Source: Gammaproteobacteria bacterium (GTDB taxonomy: Bacteria; Pseudomonadota; Gammaproteobacteria; Burkholderiales; Rhodocyclaceae). Taken from it: a DNA stretch of 64,000 nt. The translations under genes were made by a program, and so were the position numbers. Below the pieces are notes generated by a model. It had not been told where the DNA came from and made no database searches. It saw only the letters and a program-made list of their open reading frames with translations. This document shows positions 18,954-28,507 of the stretch, in pieces. Numbering within the stretch: the first letter of the stretch is position 1; each line of letters opens with the position of its first letter. The DNA is taken from contig JAHJVE010000009.1 in NCBI GenBank assembly GCA_018828385.1, forward strand, positions 147,970 through 211,969, given 5' to 3'.

Positions 18954-19208
18954 ATGGTTGTTATCCGTCTTGCCCGTGGTGGCGCCAAGAAGCGTCCGTT
19001 CTACAACATGGTTGTTACCGATTCCCGCAATCGTCGTGACGGTCGTTTCGTTGAGCGTATCGGCTTCTACAACCCGGTAGCTTCCGGCAATGCAGAATCC
19101 TTGCGCGTTTCCGTTGATCGCCTGGCCTACTGGCAGAGCAACGGCGCCCAGTTGTCCCCGACCGTTGCCCGTCTGGTCAAGCAGCACGCCGCTCAGCAAG
19201 CTGCCTAA
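18954..19208 (+). CDS. rpsP: 30S ribosomal protein S16
   Basis: An 84-residue ribosomal protein ([20 protein letters not shown]...) that binds 16S rRNA early in small-subunit assembly. Length and sequence are standard. It heads the conserved rpsP-rimM-trmD-rplS operon, with rimM 9 bases downstream. Codon use is strongly biased. Confidence 0.97.
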   Translation: MVVIRLARGGAKKRPFYNMVVTDSRNRRDGRFVERIGFYNPVASGNAESLRVSVDRLAYWQSNGAQLSPTVARLVKQHAAQQAA

Positions 19209-19217
19209 GTTTTTGTT

Positions 19218-19730
19218 TTGACCAGCAGCGATATCGTCGTGTTGGGTCGGCTGGCCGACCCCTACGGGATTCAGGGCTGGCTTTGGTTGTACCCCTTCGG
19301 GGATGATCCGCTGGCCTGGGCAGAAATGCCTGTCTGGTGGATCGCTAGAGAAGGCGAGCCGTGGCGCGAATGCAGGCTGAAAAGTCTGAAAGCCCACGGT
19401 AATGGTGTAGTGGTGCTGTTGGATGGCGTTGCTGATCGTTCTGCCGCTGAGTCCATGAAGGGCATTCTGGTCGGGGCGCCGCGCGAAGCGCTGCCAACGA
19501 CTGAGAAGAATGAGTTTTACTGGACCGATCTGATCGGTCTGGATGTTATCAATACCGCTGACGAGCGGCTCGGCAAGGTGGTCGGGCTGATTGAAACCGG
19601 TGCCAATGCCGTTTTGCGCGTCATGGGCGATGATCAGGTCGAGCGCCTTTTGCCGTTTGTTTCGGCCGTGGTGCTGACCGTCGAGAAGGAAGCTGGGCAG
19701 ATTCGAGTGGAGTGGGGCAGCGACTGGTGA
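19218..19730 (+). CDS. rimM: Ribosome maturation factor RimM
   Basis: A 170-residue two-domain protein (N-terminal RimM domain, C-terminal PRC-barrel) that assists late 30S maturation and binds S19. [18 protein letters not shown] near the start and [12 protein letters not shown] in the linker are characteristic. No ATG lies upstream of the conserved region; the frame opens with a TTG at 19218, so I accept a TTG start. Its last codons overlap the GTG start of trmD. Confidence 0.94.
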   Translation: MTSSDIVVLGRLADPYGIQGWLWLYPFGDDPLAWAEMPVWWIAREGEPWRECRLKSLKAHGNGVVVLLDGVADRSAAESMKGILVGAPREALPTTEKNEFYWTDLIGLDVINTADERLGKVVGLIETGANAVLRVMGDDQVERLLPFVSAVVLTVEKEAGQIRVEWGSDW

Positions 19731-20491
19731 TCCGGTTTGACTGCATTACCCTCTTTCCGGAGATGTTTGCGGCAGTAACGGAAAGTGGCATTACCCGTCG
19801 GGCGCTGGAAGAGCAGCGCTGGCAGTGGCAAGGCTGGAATCCGCGTGATTTCGCCGAGAACACCTGGCGACGGGTTGATGATCGTCCTTTCGGGGGCGGG
19901 CCGGGCATGCTCATGCAGCCGGGGCCGCTGGAAAAGGCGATTGCTGCGGCCAAGGCGCAGCAGCGCGAGGCAGGGCTGGCGAAGAGCCGGGTTATCTACC
20001 TCTCGCCGCAGGGGACGCCGCTTACCCATGAACGGGTGATGCAATTGGCGACGGGCGATGAAGGGCTGATCCTTCTTTGCGGTCGTTATGAAGGGATTGA
20101 CGAGCGGCTGATCGAGCGCTGTGTCGATGAAGAAATTTCGATCGGAGATTTTGTGCTTTCCGGTGGCGAGTTGCCGGCGATGGCCTTGATTGATGCCGTT
20201 GTCCGCCAGTTGCCGGGGGTGCTCGGAGATGCCGCTTCGGCGGTGGAAGATTCGTTTGTCGGTGGTTTGCTGGATTGTCCGCACTACACCCGCCCGGAGG
20301 TTTATGAGGGCGAGGCGGTGCCGGCGGTTTTGCTTTCAGGAGACCACAAAAAAATTCGACGCTGGCGGCTCAAACAGTCGCTGGCCCGAACCCGGAAGCG
20401 CCGGCCGGATTTACTGGCGCACCGCAGTTTGACCGCGGAAGAAACGCAACTACTCACGGAAATTTCCGGAGAGGAGCAATGCGGTGAGTAA
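19727..20491 (+). CDS. trmD: tRNA (guanine-37-N1)-methyltransferase
   Basis: SPOUT-fold enzyme placing m1G at position 37 next to the anticodon, which prevents frameshifting. Beginning at GTG 19727 ([13 protein letters not shown]), it has 254 residues and the start overlaps the rimM stop codon. The SAM-binding trefoil knot region is seen as [26 protein letters not shown] (positions about 109-134) followed by [12 protein letters not shown] 15 bases earlier is an alternative start. Confidence 0.96.
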   Translation: MIRFDCITLFPEMFAAVTESGITRRALEEQRWQWQGWNPRDFAENTWRRVDDRPFGGGPGMLMQPGPLEKAIAAAKAQQREAGLAKSRVIYLSPQGTPLTHERVMQLATGDEGLILLCGRYEGIDERLIERCVDEEISIGDFVLSGGELPAMALIDAVVRQLPGVLGDAASAVEDSFVGGLLDCPHYTRPEVYEGEAVPAVLLSGDHKKIRRWRLKQSLARTRKRRPDLLAHRSLTAEETQLLTEISGEEQCGE

Positions 20492-20516
20492 GTGTTTATA
20501 AATTAAAGGATCTCAC

Positions 20517-20897
20517 ATGAACCTGATTGAACAGTTGGAAAAAGAAGAAATTGCTCGTCTGGGCAAGACCATTCCTGACTTCGCACCGGGCGACACCATC
20601 GTCGTGCAAGTGAAGGTCAAGGAAGGTACCCGCGAGCGTCTGCAGGCTTACGAAGGCGTTGTCATCGCCAAGCGTAACCGCGGCCTGAACTCTGCTTTCA
20701 CCGTCCGCAAGATTTCGTCCGGTGAAGGCGTCGAGCGTACTTTCCAGACCTATTCGCCGCTGGTCGCTTCCGTCGAAGTGAAGCGTCGTGGTGATGTCCG
20801 CCGCGCCAAGCTGTACTACCTGCGCGAGCGTTCGGGCAAGTCGGCACGTATCAAGGAAAAGCTGGTCCGCAAGGAAAAGCCGGTCGCTGCTGCTTAA
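20517..20897 (+). CDS. rplS: 50S ribosomal protein L19
   Basis: A 126-residue L19 protein ([22 protein letters not shown]) located at the 30S-50S interface. AAAGGATCT gives a good ribosome site. The C-terminal [23 protein letters not shown] ending is present with a short KPVAAA tail. Last gene of the S16 operon, followed by a strong terminator. Confidence 0.97.
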   Translation: MNLIEQLEKEEIARLGKTIPDFAPGDTIVVQVKVKEGTRERLQAYEGVVIAKRNRGLNSAFTVRKISSGEGVERTFQTYSPLVASVEVKRRGDVRRAKLYYLRERSGKSARIKEKLVRKEKPVAAA

Positions 20898-20919
20898 GCG
20901 ATTGTTCCGGATTGAAAAA

Positions 20920-20941
20920 GGGCGCTTCGGCGCCCTTTTTT
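20920..20941 (+). terminator. rpsP operon terminator
   Basis: GGGCGC, a TTCG tetraloop, and GCGCCC, followed by six T residues: a textbook intrinsic terminator 23 bases after the rplS stop. Confidence 0.92.
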
Positions 20942-20946
20942 ATTGA

Positions 20947-21003
20947 TTTCAATTTTGGTCAATTTTTCCGGTTGACCGTAGCAAGCCCGGTTGACCGTGG
21001 AAG
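20947..21003 (+). repeat. Dispersed 39-bp motif, copy A plus a partial second core
   Basis: One full unit, TTTCAATTTTGGTC then AATTTTTCC then GGTTGACCGTAGCAAG, is followed at once by a second core CCGGTTGACCGTGGAAG. It lies between the rplS terminator and the convergent folE2 gene and is the closest match to copy B at 26101. Confidence 0.8.
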
Positions 21004-21031
21004 TCACGTTTGTGACCTCCATCGTCCCAAA

Positions 21032-21850
21032 TCAGCTCGCGCAGTGTGCGCTGGGGTTCTTTTTATCGTTCTCGATCAGGGCGTAAGCCGAATGGTTGTG
21101 GATCGACTCGAAGTTCTCGGATTCAACGACGTAGGCGTCGACGCGTGGCTCGGCATTGAGGCGTGCTGCCACGTCGCGGACCATGTCTTCGACAAATTTC
21201 GGGTTGTCGTAGGCACGTTCGGTGACGTATTTCTCGTCCGGGCGCTTGAGCAGGCCGAACAGTTCGCAAGAGGCTTCCTCTTCAACGAGCTGGACGATCT
21301 CCTCGATCCACATGAAATCGTTGGTGCGGGCCGTGACCGTGACGTGCGAGCGCTGGTTGTGGGCGCCGCGCTCGGAAATCTTTTTGGAGCAGGGGCACAG
21401 GCTGGTCACCGGCACGACGACCTTGGTCGAGGTGACGATTTCGCCATTGCAGATGTCACCGATGAAAGTCACGTCGTAGTCCATCAGGCTCTGTACGCCG
21501 GAAATCGGGGCGGTCTTGTTGATGAAATACGGGAAGTTCATCTCGATGTGGCCGGTGACAGCTTCGAGTTTGGCAACCATGTCGCGCAGCATAACGGGGA
21601 AATTCTCGACCGAAATTTCGCGTTCGTGGCTGTTCAGGATCTCCACGAAGCGCGACATGTGCGTGCCCTTGAAGTTGTGCGGCAGGCCGACGTACATGTT
21701 GAACATGGCGATGGTGTGCTGGACGCCGGTCGATTTGTCCTGGACCTTGATCGGGTGGCGGATGGACTTGATGCCGACCTTGTTGATGGCGATGTGGCGC
21801 GTGTCGGCCGAGTTCTGGACGTCGGGGATGCTGGTGTTCGGGGCGTTCAT
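21032..21850 (-). CDS. folE2: GTP cyclohydrolase FolE2 (type IB)
   Basis: A 272-residue zinc-independent type IB GTP cyclohydrolase that forms 7,8-dihydroneopterin triphosphate for folate or queuosine synthesis. The conserved cysteine segment [23 protein letters not shown] (about residues 148-170) and the substrate-site [16 protein letters not shown] are visible. In some bacteria FolE2 replaces FolE when zinc is scarce; no Zur site is apparent here. It is the last gene of a minus-strand run after dxs, 18 bases away. Confidence 0.93.
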   Translation of the reverse strand: MNAPNTSIPDVQNSADTRHIAINKVGIKSIRHPIKVQDKSTGVQHTIAMFNMYVGLPHNFKGTHMSRFVEILNSHEREISVENFPVMLRDMVAKLEAVTGHIEMNFPYFINKTAPISGVQSLMDYDVTFIGDICNGEIVTSTKVVVPVTSLCPCSKKISERGAHNQRSHVTVTARTNDFMWIEEIVQLVEEEASCELFGLLKRPDEKYVTERAYDNPKFVEDMVRDVAARLNAEPRVDAYVVESENFESIHNHSAYALIENDKKNPSAHCAS

Positions 21851-21868
21851 GGGCTGTTCTTCAATGAA

Positions 21869-23725
21869 TTATTGTGGGGTGGTCCTGGCCCGTACTGCAC
21901 GTACGATGCCGTCCTTGTCGAGGCCGAGTTCGGCCAGCAACTGTCCTTGTTCGCCGTGATCGATGAAGCGGTCGGGCAGGCCGAGGCGAAGCACGGGCAC
22001 ATTCAGTCCGCGTTCCGCCAGCACGCGCTCGATTTCCGAGCCGGCGCCGCCGATCACAGCGTTTTCTTCGACGCTGACAAGCAGCGAATGGTTCCCGGCC
22101 AGTTCGACAATCAGCTCGACGTCGAGCGGTTTGACGAAGCGCATGTTGGCGACCGTGGCATCAAGTTCCTCCCCGGCGGCCAGCGCGGCCGGGACGAGAC
22201 TGCCGAAGGCGAGCAGGGCGACGTCCTTGCCGCGGCGGCGGATTTCGCCCTTGCCAACAGGCAGCGTGTCGAGATTGCATGCAGGAAGCTTGCCGGTACC
22301 GCCACCGCGCGGGTAACGAACCATGCTCGGGCAATCCAGCGTGTAAGCGGTGGATAGCATCTGGCGGCACTCGGCTTCGTCGGCCGGGGCCATGACGACC
22401 ATGTTCGGGATGCAGGTGACAAAGGAGAGGTCGAAGGTGCCGTGGTGCGTCGGGCCGTCGGCACCGACCAGACCGCCACGGTCAACCGCAAAAATCACCG
22501 GTAAATTCTGTAGCGCTACGTCGTGCACGAGTTGGTCGTAACCACGCTGCAGGAAGGTCGAATAGATGGCGACGACCGGCTTGAGGCCTTCGCAGGCCAG
22601 GCCGGCGGCGAAGGTCACGGCATGTTGTTCGGCAATGCCAACATCGAAGTAGCGGTCGGCATGTTCGGCCGAGAAGCGCACCATGCCCGAGCCTTCGCGC
22701 ATGGCCGGGGTGATGGCGACGAGGCGTGAATCAGCCTTGGCCATGTCGCACAGCCAGTCGCCGAAAACCTGTGTGTAGGTCAGCTTTGCGGGGCCCTTGG
22801 CCGACTGGATGCCATCGCAGGCGGCGAATTTGCCGACGCCGTGGTAAAGAATCGGGTCGTTTTCGGCCAGCTTGTAGCCCTGGCCCTTCTTCGTGATGAT
22901 GTGCAGGAACTTCGGGCCCTTGAGCTTCTTGAGGTTTTCCAGCGTCGGGATCAGGGCGTCGAGGTCGTGGCCGTCAATCGGGCCGTAGTAATGGAAACCG
23001 AATTCCTCGAACAGTGTGCCCGGGGCGATCATGCCCTTGACGTGCTCTTCGGCGCGGCGCGCCAGTTCGAGCAGCGGTGGGGCGAAGCCGAGCATGTGGC
23101 GGCCGGCCTCGCGGGCGACGTTGTAGGTCTTGCTCGAGGTCAGGCGGGTCAGGATGTTGTTCAGGGCGCCAACCGGCGGCGAGATCGACATCTCATTGTC
23201 GTTGAGGATGACCAGCATGTCGGCATCGGCGACACCGGCGTTGTTCATGGCCTCGAAGGCCATGCCGGCCGACATCGCGCCGTCGCCGATGATGGCGATG
23301 GCCTTGCGGTCCTCGCCCTTGTGCTTGGCGGCCAGCGCCATGCCCAACGCGGCGGAGATCGAGGTCGAAGAGTGGCCGACGCCGAAGGTGTCGTACGGGC
23401 TCTCGGCGCGCTTGGGGAAGCCGGAAACGCCGCCGTGCATGCGCAGCGTGCTCATGCCTTCGCGGCGGCCGGTCAGCACCTTGTGGGCGTAGCACTGGTG
23501 GCCGACGTCCCAGACCAGACGGTCTTCCGGCGTGTTGAACACGGCGTGCAGGGCGATGGTCAGTTCGACGGTGCCGAGGTTGGACGACAGGTGGCCACCG
23601 GTTTTCGAGACGGAGTCGATCAGGAAGGCGCGCAGCTCGGTCGCCAGTTGCGGCAACTGCTTGCGGTCCAGCCGGCGCAGGTCGGCCGGGCTGTTGATGC
23701 TTTCAAGCAGGCGGGAAGCGGTCAT
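21869..23725 (-). CDS. dxs: 1-deoxy-D-xylulose-5-phosphate synthase
   Basis: ThDP enzyme of 618 residues that joins pyruvate and glyceraldehyde 3-phosphate, the entry step of the MEP isoprenoid pathway. Visible motifs are [17 protein letters not shown], the ThDP site [18 protein letters not shown] (about 150-167), and in the second domain [18 protein letters not shown]. Its ATG overlaps the ispA stop codon (TAATG). The xseB-ispA-dxs order is standard in proteobacteria and groups early isoprenoid steps. Confidence 0.97.
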   Translation of the reverse strand: MTASRLLESINSPADLRRLDRKQLPQLATELRAFLIDSVSKTGGHLSSNLGTVELTIALHAVFNTPEDRLVWDVGHQCYAHKVLTGRREGMSTLRMHGGVSGFPKRAESPYDTFGVGHSSTSISAALGMALAAKHKGEDRKAIAIIGDGAMSAGMAFEAMNNAGVADADMLVILNDNEMSISPPVGALNNILTRLTSSKTYNVAREAGRHMLGFAPPLLELARRAEEHVKGMIAPGTLFEEFGFHYYGPIDGHDLDALIPTLENLKKLKGPKFLHIITKKGQGYKLAENDPILYHGVGKFAACDGIQSAKGPAKLTYTQVFGDWLCDMAKADSRLVAITPAMREGSGMVRFSAEHADRYFDVGIAEQHAVTFAAGLACEGLKPVVAIYSTFLQRGYDQLVHDVALQNLPVIFAVDRGGLVGADGPTHHGTFDLSFVTCIPNMVVMAPADEAECRQMLSTAYTLDCPSMVRYPRGGGTGKLPACNLDTLPVGKGEIRRRGKDVALLAFGSLVPAALAAGEELDATVANMRFVKPLDVELIVELAGNHSLLVSVEENAVIGGAGSEIERVLAERGLNVPVLRLGLPDRFIDHGEQGQLLAELGLDKDGIVRAVRARTTPQ

Positions 23726-24618
23726 TAGAATTGCCGATGGCAGATGAAATCAGCCAGCTGAGTCAGGCGGGCAGCCCGCTCGCCGAAGATGGAGAGGGCG
23801 TCGAGGGCGTCAGCGCGCAGTTCGTCGGCGTAAGCGCGGGCGGCTTCGAGGCCGAGCAGGCTGACGTAGGTTGGCTTGTCGGCGGCTTCGTCCTTGCCGG
23901 CGGTCTTGCCGAGGGTGGCCGTGCTGGCCGTGCAGTCGAGGATGTCGTCGACGACCTGGAAGAGCAGGCCGGCGCGTTTGGCGAAGCGGTCGAGGTTGGT
24001 TCGTTCTTCAGCCGTCAAAGGCTGGCCGGCCAGGGCGCCGAGGAGCACGGCGGCGCGGATCAGGGCGCCGGTTTTCAGGGCGTGCATGAGTTCCAGCTCG
24101 GGCTGGTTCAAGGGCTTGCCGACCGAGGCGAGATCGATAGCCTGGCCGCCGGCCATGCCGCGCGAACCGCTGGCGTGGGCGAGCAGGGCGATCATTTCGA
24201 GTTGCTGCTTCGGTTCACCGATGGGCTGGCTGGCGAGCAATTCGAAGGCCAACGTCTGCAGGCTGTCGCCGACGAGCAGGGCGGTCGGTTCGTCGAACTC
24301 GACGTGGCAGGTCGGCCGGCCACGGCGCAACACGTCGTCGTCCATGCACGGCAGGTCGTCGTGCACCAGCGAGTAGGCGTGGATCATTTCGACGGCGCCG
24401 GCGACGATGTCGAGTTTTTCCGGCGCGGCGCCGGTCAGTTGGCCGGCAGCGTGAGCGAGCAGCGGGCGGACGCGTTTGCCGCCACCGAGCGTGGCGTAGC
24501 GCATGGCCTCGTGCAGGCGGGCGGGGATGCAGTCGCTACCCGGCAGGAGGCGGGCGAGGGCCGATTCGGCGCGGTCTTGCGTGAAGGCCATCCATTCGGC
24601 AAACGGGGTGGTGCTCAC
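23725..24618 (-). CDS. ispA: (2E,6E)-farnesyl diphosphate synthase
   Basis: Trans-isoprenyl diphosphate synthase of 297 residues producing farnesyl diphosphate. The first aspartate-rich motif is DDLPCMDDD (about 92-100) and the second is DDILD (about 215-219). The start codon is GTG at 24618, overlapping the xseB stop by four bases. It feeds undecaprenyl and quinone side-chain synthesis; dxs directly downstream supplies precursors. Confidence 0.95.
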   Translation of the reverse strand: MSTTPFAEWMAFTQDRAESALARLLPGSDCIPARLHEAMRYATLGGGKRVRPLLAHAAGQLTGAAPEKLDIVAGAVEMIHAYSLVHDDLPCMDDDVLRRGRPTCHVEFDEPTALLVGDSLQTLAFELLASQPIGEPKQQLEMIALLAHASGSRGMAGGQAIDLASVGKPLNQPELELMHALKTGALIRAAVLLGALAGQPLTAEERTNLDRFAKRAGLLFQVVDDILDCTASTATLGKTAGKDEAADKPTYVSLLGLEAARAYADELRADALDALSIFGERAARLTQLADFICHRQF

Positions 24619-24854
24619 GGCGCCTCCAGAGTGCTACGGTCGACGTCCTTGAACTGGCCATTTTCAAGAATGCGGATCTGTTCCTCGGCGTTGGCGAGCT
24701 GGGCCTGGCAGTGCTTCATGAGTTCCATGCCGCGCCTGTAGGCGGCGATCGAGGCTTCGAGCTCGAGTTTGCCGCCTTCCATGCTGGAGACGATGTTTTC
24801 AAGTTCGGCGAGCGCCGTCTCGAATTTCATGTCGGCGATGGGCTTTGTGGCCAT
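24615..24854 (-). CDS. xseB: Exodeoxyribonuclease VII small subunit
   Basis: A 79-residue helical-hairpin protein (MATKPIADMKFETALAELENIVSSMEGGKLELEAS is its conserved N-terminal part) that partners the XseA catalytic subunit in single-strand DNA degradation. I start it at ATG 24854; the in-frame extension upstream enters the promoter region. The C-terminal tail, [10 protein letters not shown], is written by GTCGACCGTAGCA, the core of the dispersed motif, in a part of the protein that is normally variable. Confidence 0.92.
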   Translation of the reverse strand: MATKPIADMKFETALAELENIVSSMEGGKLELEASIAAYRRGMELMKHCQAQLANAEEQIRILENGQFKDVDRSTLEAP

Positions 24855-24915
24855 GTTCTTGGCGATCCGGGAAACACGCGAAAATACTCCATCAGGGGGC
24901 GCCCGGTCAAATATC

Positions 24916-24939
24916 GGGGTAAAATAACTACCCCTTTTT
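24916..24939 (+). promoter_or_regulatory. Small hairpin upstream of the Rieske oxygenase gene
   Basis: GGGGTA (24916-24921) and TACCCC (24929-24934) form a 6-bp inverted repeat followed by TTTTT, 22 bases before the start codon. It could be an operator, a weak attenuator or a bidirectional terminator. The TAAAAT inside the loop could be a -10 box, which would favour an operator reading. Confidence 0.35.
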
Positions 24940-24960
24940 AACCCCCGCTGGAGGCTTGGA

Positions 24961-26097
24961 ATGTCCGACTTGGCGACGTTGTCCCGGTTGGCCCCCGCAG
25001 TTTCCCAACTGCCGGTGGACTGGTATTTCGACGAGACGATTTTTGCGCTGGAGAAAAAGCTCATCTTCGATGCCGGCCCGGGTTATGTCGGTCACCAGCT
25101 CATGGTGCCGGAAGCGGGAAACTATCGTTCGCTGGAGTGGAAAGACCACGGCCGCATGCTGCTCAACGGCGGCAGCGCCGGCCCGAATGCCGGGATCTGG
25201 CAGATGTCCAACGTCTGCCGCCATCGTCAGGCGATCATGCTGCAGGGGGCGGGCACGCTGAACGGGCCGATTGTCTGCCCGATTCACCGGTGGACCTACG
25301 ACCAGGGCGGTGAGCTGATCGGCGCCCCGCATTTTCCGCAGAATCCCTGCCTCAACCTCGACAAGGCCAGGCTGGAAAACTGGAACGGCCTGCTCTTCAA
25401 AGGGCCGCGCTCGGCCAACGTCGACCTCGGTGGCATGAATGTCGCGCGCGACCTCGATTTCACCGGCTACAAGCTCGACCACGTCGAGATGCACGAGTGC
25501 AACTACAACTGGAAGACCTTCATCGAGGTCTATCTCGAGGACTACCATGTCGTGCCCTACCACCCCGGGCTGGGCAACTTCGTCACCTGTGACGACCTGA
25601 GCTGGCAGTTCGGCGACTGGTATTCGGTGCAGAAGGTCGGCATCACCTCGCTCCTGAAGGATTCCTCCTCGGCTGCCTACAACCGCTGGCAGAAGGTCGT
25701 CCGCGAATACTACGGCGACCGCGGCGAGACGCCGCCGCAGGGCGCCATCTGGCTGACCTACTACCCGAACATCATGGTCGAGTGGTATCCGCACGTGCTG
25801 GTCGTGTCCACGCTGCTGCCGATGGGGCCGGACAAGACGATGAATGTCGTCGAGTTTTACTACCCCGAGGAAATCGTCGATTTCGAGCGCGAGTTCATCG
25901 AGGCCGAACGCGCCGCCTACATGGAAACCGCCATCGAGGACGACGACATCGGCGAACGCATGGATCGCGGCCGCAAGGTGCTGCTGGCCGAAGGCCGCAA
26001 CGAAGTCGGGCCGTACCAGAGCCCGATGGAAGACGGCATGCAGCACTTCCACGAGTTCTATCGTCGGATCATGCAACGGGACATCGAGGCGCGGTGA
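24961..26097 (+). CDS. Rieske-type aromatic ring-hydroxylating oxygenase, alpha subunit
   Basis: A 378-residue protein with a Rieske [2Fe-2S] domain (Cys86, His88, Cys106, His109 in CRHRQ...CPIHRW) and a C-terminal mononuclear-iron domain with EDYHVVPYHPGL around residues 194-205. The family couples reductase-derived electrons to O2 activation. No reductase, ferredoxin or beta-subunit gene is adjacent, so the substrate is not predictable; choline/carnitine-type and sterol-type enzymes have similar single-subunit layouts. It is divergent from xseB and stands alone before a repeat copy. The start is ATG 24961 after TGGAGG. Confidence 0.85.
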   Translation: MSDLATLSRLAPAVSQLPVDWYFDETIFALEKKLIFDAGPGYVGHQLMVPEAGNYRSLEWKDHGRMLLNGGSAGPNAGIWQMSNVCRHRQAIMLQGAGTLNGPIVCPIHRWTYDQGGELIGAPHFPQNPCLNLDKARLENWNGLLFKGPRSANVDLGGMNVARDLDFTGYKLDHVEMHECNYNWKTFIEVYLEDYHVVPYHPGLGNFVTCDDLSWQFGDWYSVQKVGITSLLKDSSSAAYNRWQKVVREYYGDRGETPPQGAIWLTYYPNIMVEWYPHVLVVSTLLPMGPDKTMNVVEFYYPEEIVDFEREFIEAERAAYMETAIEDDDIGERMDRGRKVLLAEGRNEVGPYQSPMEDGMQHFHEFYRRIMQRDIEAR

Positions 26098-26100
26098 GCG

Positions 26101-26139
26101 TTTCGATTTTGGGCCTTTTTTCCGGTTGACCGTAGCAAT
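26101..26139 (+). repeat. Dispersed 39-bp motif, copy B
   Basis: TTTCGATTTTGGGCC, then TTTTTT, then CCGGTTGACCGTAGCAAT. I use this copy as the reference for aligning the others. It lies four bases after the Rieske oxygenase stop and 55 bases before the EamA transporter start. Confidence 0.8.
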
Positions 26140-26193
26140 GAAGGTGGCGAGGTAAAATCCGCCGCCTTTTTCACCTTTTAGAGTCGCCGCTTC

Positions 26194-27045
26194 ATGCAAT
26201 CCCTGTGGATGATCGCCGCCAGTTTCCTCTTCGCCTGCATGGGCGTCTGCGTCAAGCTGGCCGCCGAGACGCATACGGCGGTCGAGATCACCTTCTACCG
26301 CTGCTTTATCTCGCTGATCCTGATGTACGGGCTGATTCGCCTGCGCGGCGTGTCGCTGCGGACTGAACACTGGCGCTGGCAGATTACCCGGGGGGTCGTC
26401 GGTTTTACGGCGCTGTTCTCCTATTTTTACGCCATCACGCTGTTGCCGCTGGCCACGGCGGTGACGCTCAATTACACCTCGGCCATTTTCCTCGCCCTCT
26501 ATCTCGCGCTGGCCGGCTGGCAGACGCGGCACGGCATGCTCGGCGCGCTGGCCATCGGGCTGATCGGCGTTGTTTTGCTCTTGAAGCCAACCTTTCATGC
26601 CGAACAACTGGTCGGCGGTCTGGTCGGCCTCGGCTCCGGTGTGGTGGCCGGCATGGCCTATTTCAGCGTCCGCGAACTCGGGGCGCGCGGTGAGCCCGAG
26701 ACGCGGACCGTCTTCTATTTCTCGCTGGTTTCCTCGATTTGCGCTGGCGGCTGGCTGGCTTTCAGCGAAATCCATGCAGTCGACCTGCGCAGCGGGCTGA
26801 TCCTGCTCGGCGTCGCCAGTTTTGCCACCGCCGCCCAACTGGCCATGACCCGCGCCTACAGCCGAGGCAAGACCATGATGTCGGCAGCGCTGGCCTACAG
26901 CACGGTGATCTTTTCCAGCCTGTTCGGCATGTTGATCTGGGGTGAGGCCATCGGTGCCTCATCGTGGTTCGCCATCGGGCTGATCATCCTCTCCGGCATC
27001 GCGGCCACGCACTTTTCACGCGCCAGCCCGGTGGAACAGGATTAG
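26194..27045 (+). CDS. EamA/DMT-family transporter
   Basis: A 283-residue inner-membrane protein with ten hydrophobic segments arranged as two five-helix EamA repeats; the ETHTAVEITFYRCFISLILMY-type stretch near residues 24-44 is typical of drug/metabolite exporters. The substrate is unknown. It is a single gene with its own upstream region that contains copy B of the dispersed motif. Confidence 0.88.
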   Translation: MQSLWMIAASFLFACMGVCVKLAAETHTAVEITFYRCFISLILMYGLIRLRGVSLRTEHWRWQITRGVVGFTALFSYFYAITLLPLATAVTLNYTSAIFLALYLALAGWQTRHGMLGALAIGLIGVVLLLKPTFHAEQLVGGLVGLGSGVVAGMAYFSVRELGARGEPETRTVFYFSLVSSICAGGWLAFSEIHAVDLRSGLILLGVASFATAAQLAMTRAYSRGKTMMSAALAYSTVIFSSLFGMLIWGEAIGASSWFAIGLIILSGIAATHFSRASPVEQD

Positions 27046-27143
27046 GATAGGATTGAGCTGTCAGGATCGAGGCGCTAGTGGGCAACAGCGCACTGACTGC
27101 TAACAGCTAGCGACTAAAAACTACTAACTATCAGGAGCAAACC
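27046..27143. other. Intergenic region with a CGCTAG inverted repeat
   Basis: This 98-base gap contains CGCTAG (about 27072) and CTAGCG (about 27107), which could pair over a long loop, and a run of ACTAA-type units just before the ribosome site AGGAG of the next gene. Nothing else is recognised. Confidence 0.3.
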
Positions 27144-27485
27144 ATGATCGTCATCGACCACCAACCGAACCGGGTCAATGTCTCCGTGTTCGGCGAATTC
27201 ACTTTGGCCGATTACAAGGAGTTTGAAGAAGTCGTCAATTTCAAGGTCAAGTTCGAAGGCCCGGTCGATCTCTGCTTCGACCTGAGCCAGATGGCCGGCC
27301 TGACCCTCGATGTGGCGTGGGAGGAGATCAAGTTCTCGCGCGCCCATGCCAACGATTTCAAGCGTGTCGCCGTCGTCACCGACAGCCAGTGGGTGACGTG
27401 GAGCGCCTGGCTGTCGCAGACCTTTGTCAATGCCGACGTCGAAGTCTTCGAAAACACCGATGAAGCCAAGGCCTGGCTGGGCTGA
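27144..27485 (+). CDS. SpoIIAA-like (STAS-type) protein
   Basis: A 113-residue soluble protein. The alternating strand-helix pattern with VNVSVFGEFTLADYKEF near the start and RVAVVTDSQWVTW towards the end matches the SpoIIAA-like/STAS_2 family seen in many proteobacteria, whose biochemical role is unclear. The ribosome site is CAGGAG. It lies six bases before the sulfurtransferase gene, suggesting co-transcription. Confidence 0.78.
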   Translation: MIVIDHQPNRVNVSVFGEFTLADYKEFEEVVNFKVKFEGPVDLCFDLSQMAGLTLDVAWEEIKFSRAHANDFKRVAVVTDSQWVTWSAWLSQTFVNADVEVFENTDEAKAWLG

Positions 27486-27491
27486 TCCGGC

Positions 27492-28331
27492 ATGAGCTTC
27501 ACGACGCTGGTTGATGTCGCGACGCTGCAGGCGCATATCGACGCCCCCGCTTGGCTGGTCGTCGATGTCCGCCACCAACTGGCCGACACCGGCTACGGCG
27601 AGCGCGTTTATGCCGAGGGCCACATTCCCGGCGCCGTTTTCCTGCATTGTGACCGCGATCTGTCCGGGCCAATGACCGGCTGCAATGGTCGCCATCCGCT
27701 GCCCGATCCACAAAAGCTGGTGCAACGCCTGGGTGAAATCGGCATCGGGCCGGCGACGCAGGTCGTGGTCTACGACGACGCCCAGGGCATGATCGCCGGC
27801 CGCCTGTGGTGGCTGTTGCGCTGGCTGGGTCATGACCGCGTGGCCCTGCTCGACGGCGGACTGCAGGCCTGGCAGGCGGCCGGCGGCATCATGACCACGG
27901 TCGTGCCGACTACGTCGCCGCATGTTTTCGTACCCCTGGCGCAGGATCATCTGGTCGAAGCCGACTACGTGCTGGAGCGTATCGAAACGCCTAACATGCA
28001 TCTGGTCGATGGGCGCGGCCCGGATCGCTTCCGTGGCGAGAATGAAACCATCGACCCGGTCGGCGGCCACATTCCCGGTGCGGTCAATCGTTTCTTCAAG
28101 GACAACCTGTTGCCCGACGGCCGTTTCAAGCCGGCCGCCGAACTACGTGCCGAATGGCTGGCCATCCTCGCCGGTTCGCCACCCGATCTGGTTGTCCATC
28201 AATGTGGCTCCGGTGTGTCCGCCTGCCTCAACATGGTCGCCATGGAAATCGCCGGCCTGCCCGGTTCGCGCCTCTATGCCGGCTCGTGGAGCGAATGGTG
28301 CGCCGACGCGGGGCGTCCGGTGGCGCGCTGA
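27492..28331 (+). CDS. sseA: Thiosulfate/3-mercaptopyruvate sulfurtransferase
   Basis: A 279-residue tandem-rhodanese protein. The C-terminal rhodanese domain carries the active Cys238 in the loop CGSGVSA, the form typical of 3-mercaptopyruvate sulfurtransferases; the N-terminal domain is catalytically inactive and includes the DVRHQL and GHIPGAVFLHCDRDLS segments. It transfers sulfane sulfur to thiols or cyanide. It follows the SpoIIAA-like gene by six bases. Confidence 0.9.
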   Translation: MSFTTLVDVATLQAHIDAPAWLVVDVRHQLADTGYGERVYAEGHIPGAVFLHCDRDLSGPMTGCNGRHPLPDPQKLVQRLGEIGIGPATQVVVYDDAQGMIAGRLWWLLRWLGHDRVALLDGGLQAWQAAGGIMTTVVPTTSPHVFVPLAQDHLVEADYVLERIETPNMHLVDGRGPDRFRGENETIDPVGGHIPGAVNRFFKDNLLPDGRFKPAAELRAEWLAILAGSPPDLVVHQCGSGVSACLNMVAMEIAGLPGSRLYAGSWSEWCADAGRPVAR

Positions 28332-28333
28332 GC

Positions 28334-28507
28334 ATGGAAAGCCCGAAGACCGGCCTGGTCCTTCTCGCCTTGGTCGCCATCAGCACGGCGTCTGGCGCCT
28401 TTCTCGGCTGGACTTTGCGGCCTCCGGCAATGCCTGTCGAAGCGGTAAAACCGGTGGCTGAAACGCCCGCCGACGTGCCGGCTGGTCTCAAGGTTCCTGC
28501 CGAGTAA
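28334..28507 (+). CDS. Small single-pass membrane protein
   Basis: A 57-residue frame begins at ATG 28334, three bases after the sulfurtransferase stop. Residues 6-29 form one hydrophobic helix (GLVLLALVAISTASGAFLGW) and the rest is a Pro/Val/Glu-rich tail ending GLKVPAE. It overlaps the 3' end of queG by 20 bases, tail to tail. I recognise no family. Co-directional spacing argues for a real gene, but the short length leaves doubt. Confidence 0.5.
   Translation: MESPKTGLVLLALVAISTASGAFLGWTLRPPAMPVEAVKPVAETPADVPAGLKVPAE

Noticed and set aside
22476..22486. Motif core GTTGACCGTGG inside dxs, preceded by a T-run
   Set aside because: It encodes [10 protein letters not shown], a segment conserved in all Dxs proteins, so protein constraint explains it. 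I count it as a core match but not as a repeat copy.
24634..24644. Motif core at the xseB 3' end
   Set aside because: The core matches exactly, but the upstream half of the 39-bp layout is poor; listed only as a core hit.
24928..26838. Very long antisense open frame (636 codons) opposite the Rieske and EamA genes
   Set aside because: Low-complexity, Asp/His/Arg-rich translation typical of antisense frames in GC-rich DNA; the plus-strand genes have clear family motifs.
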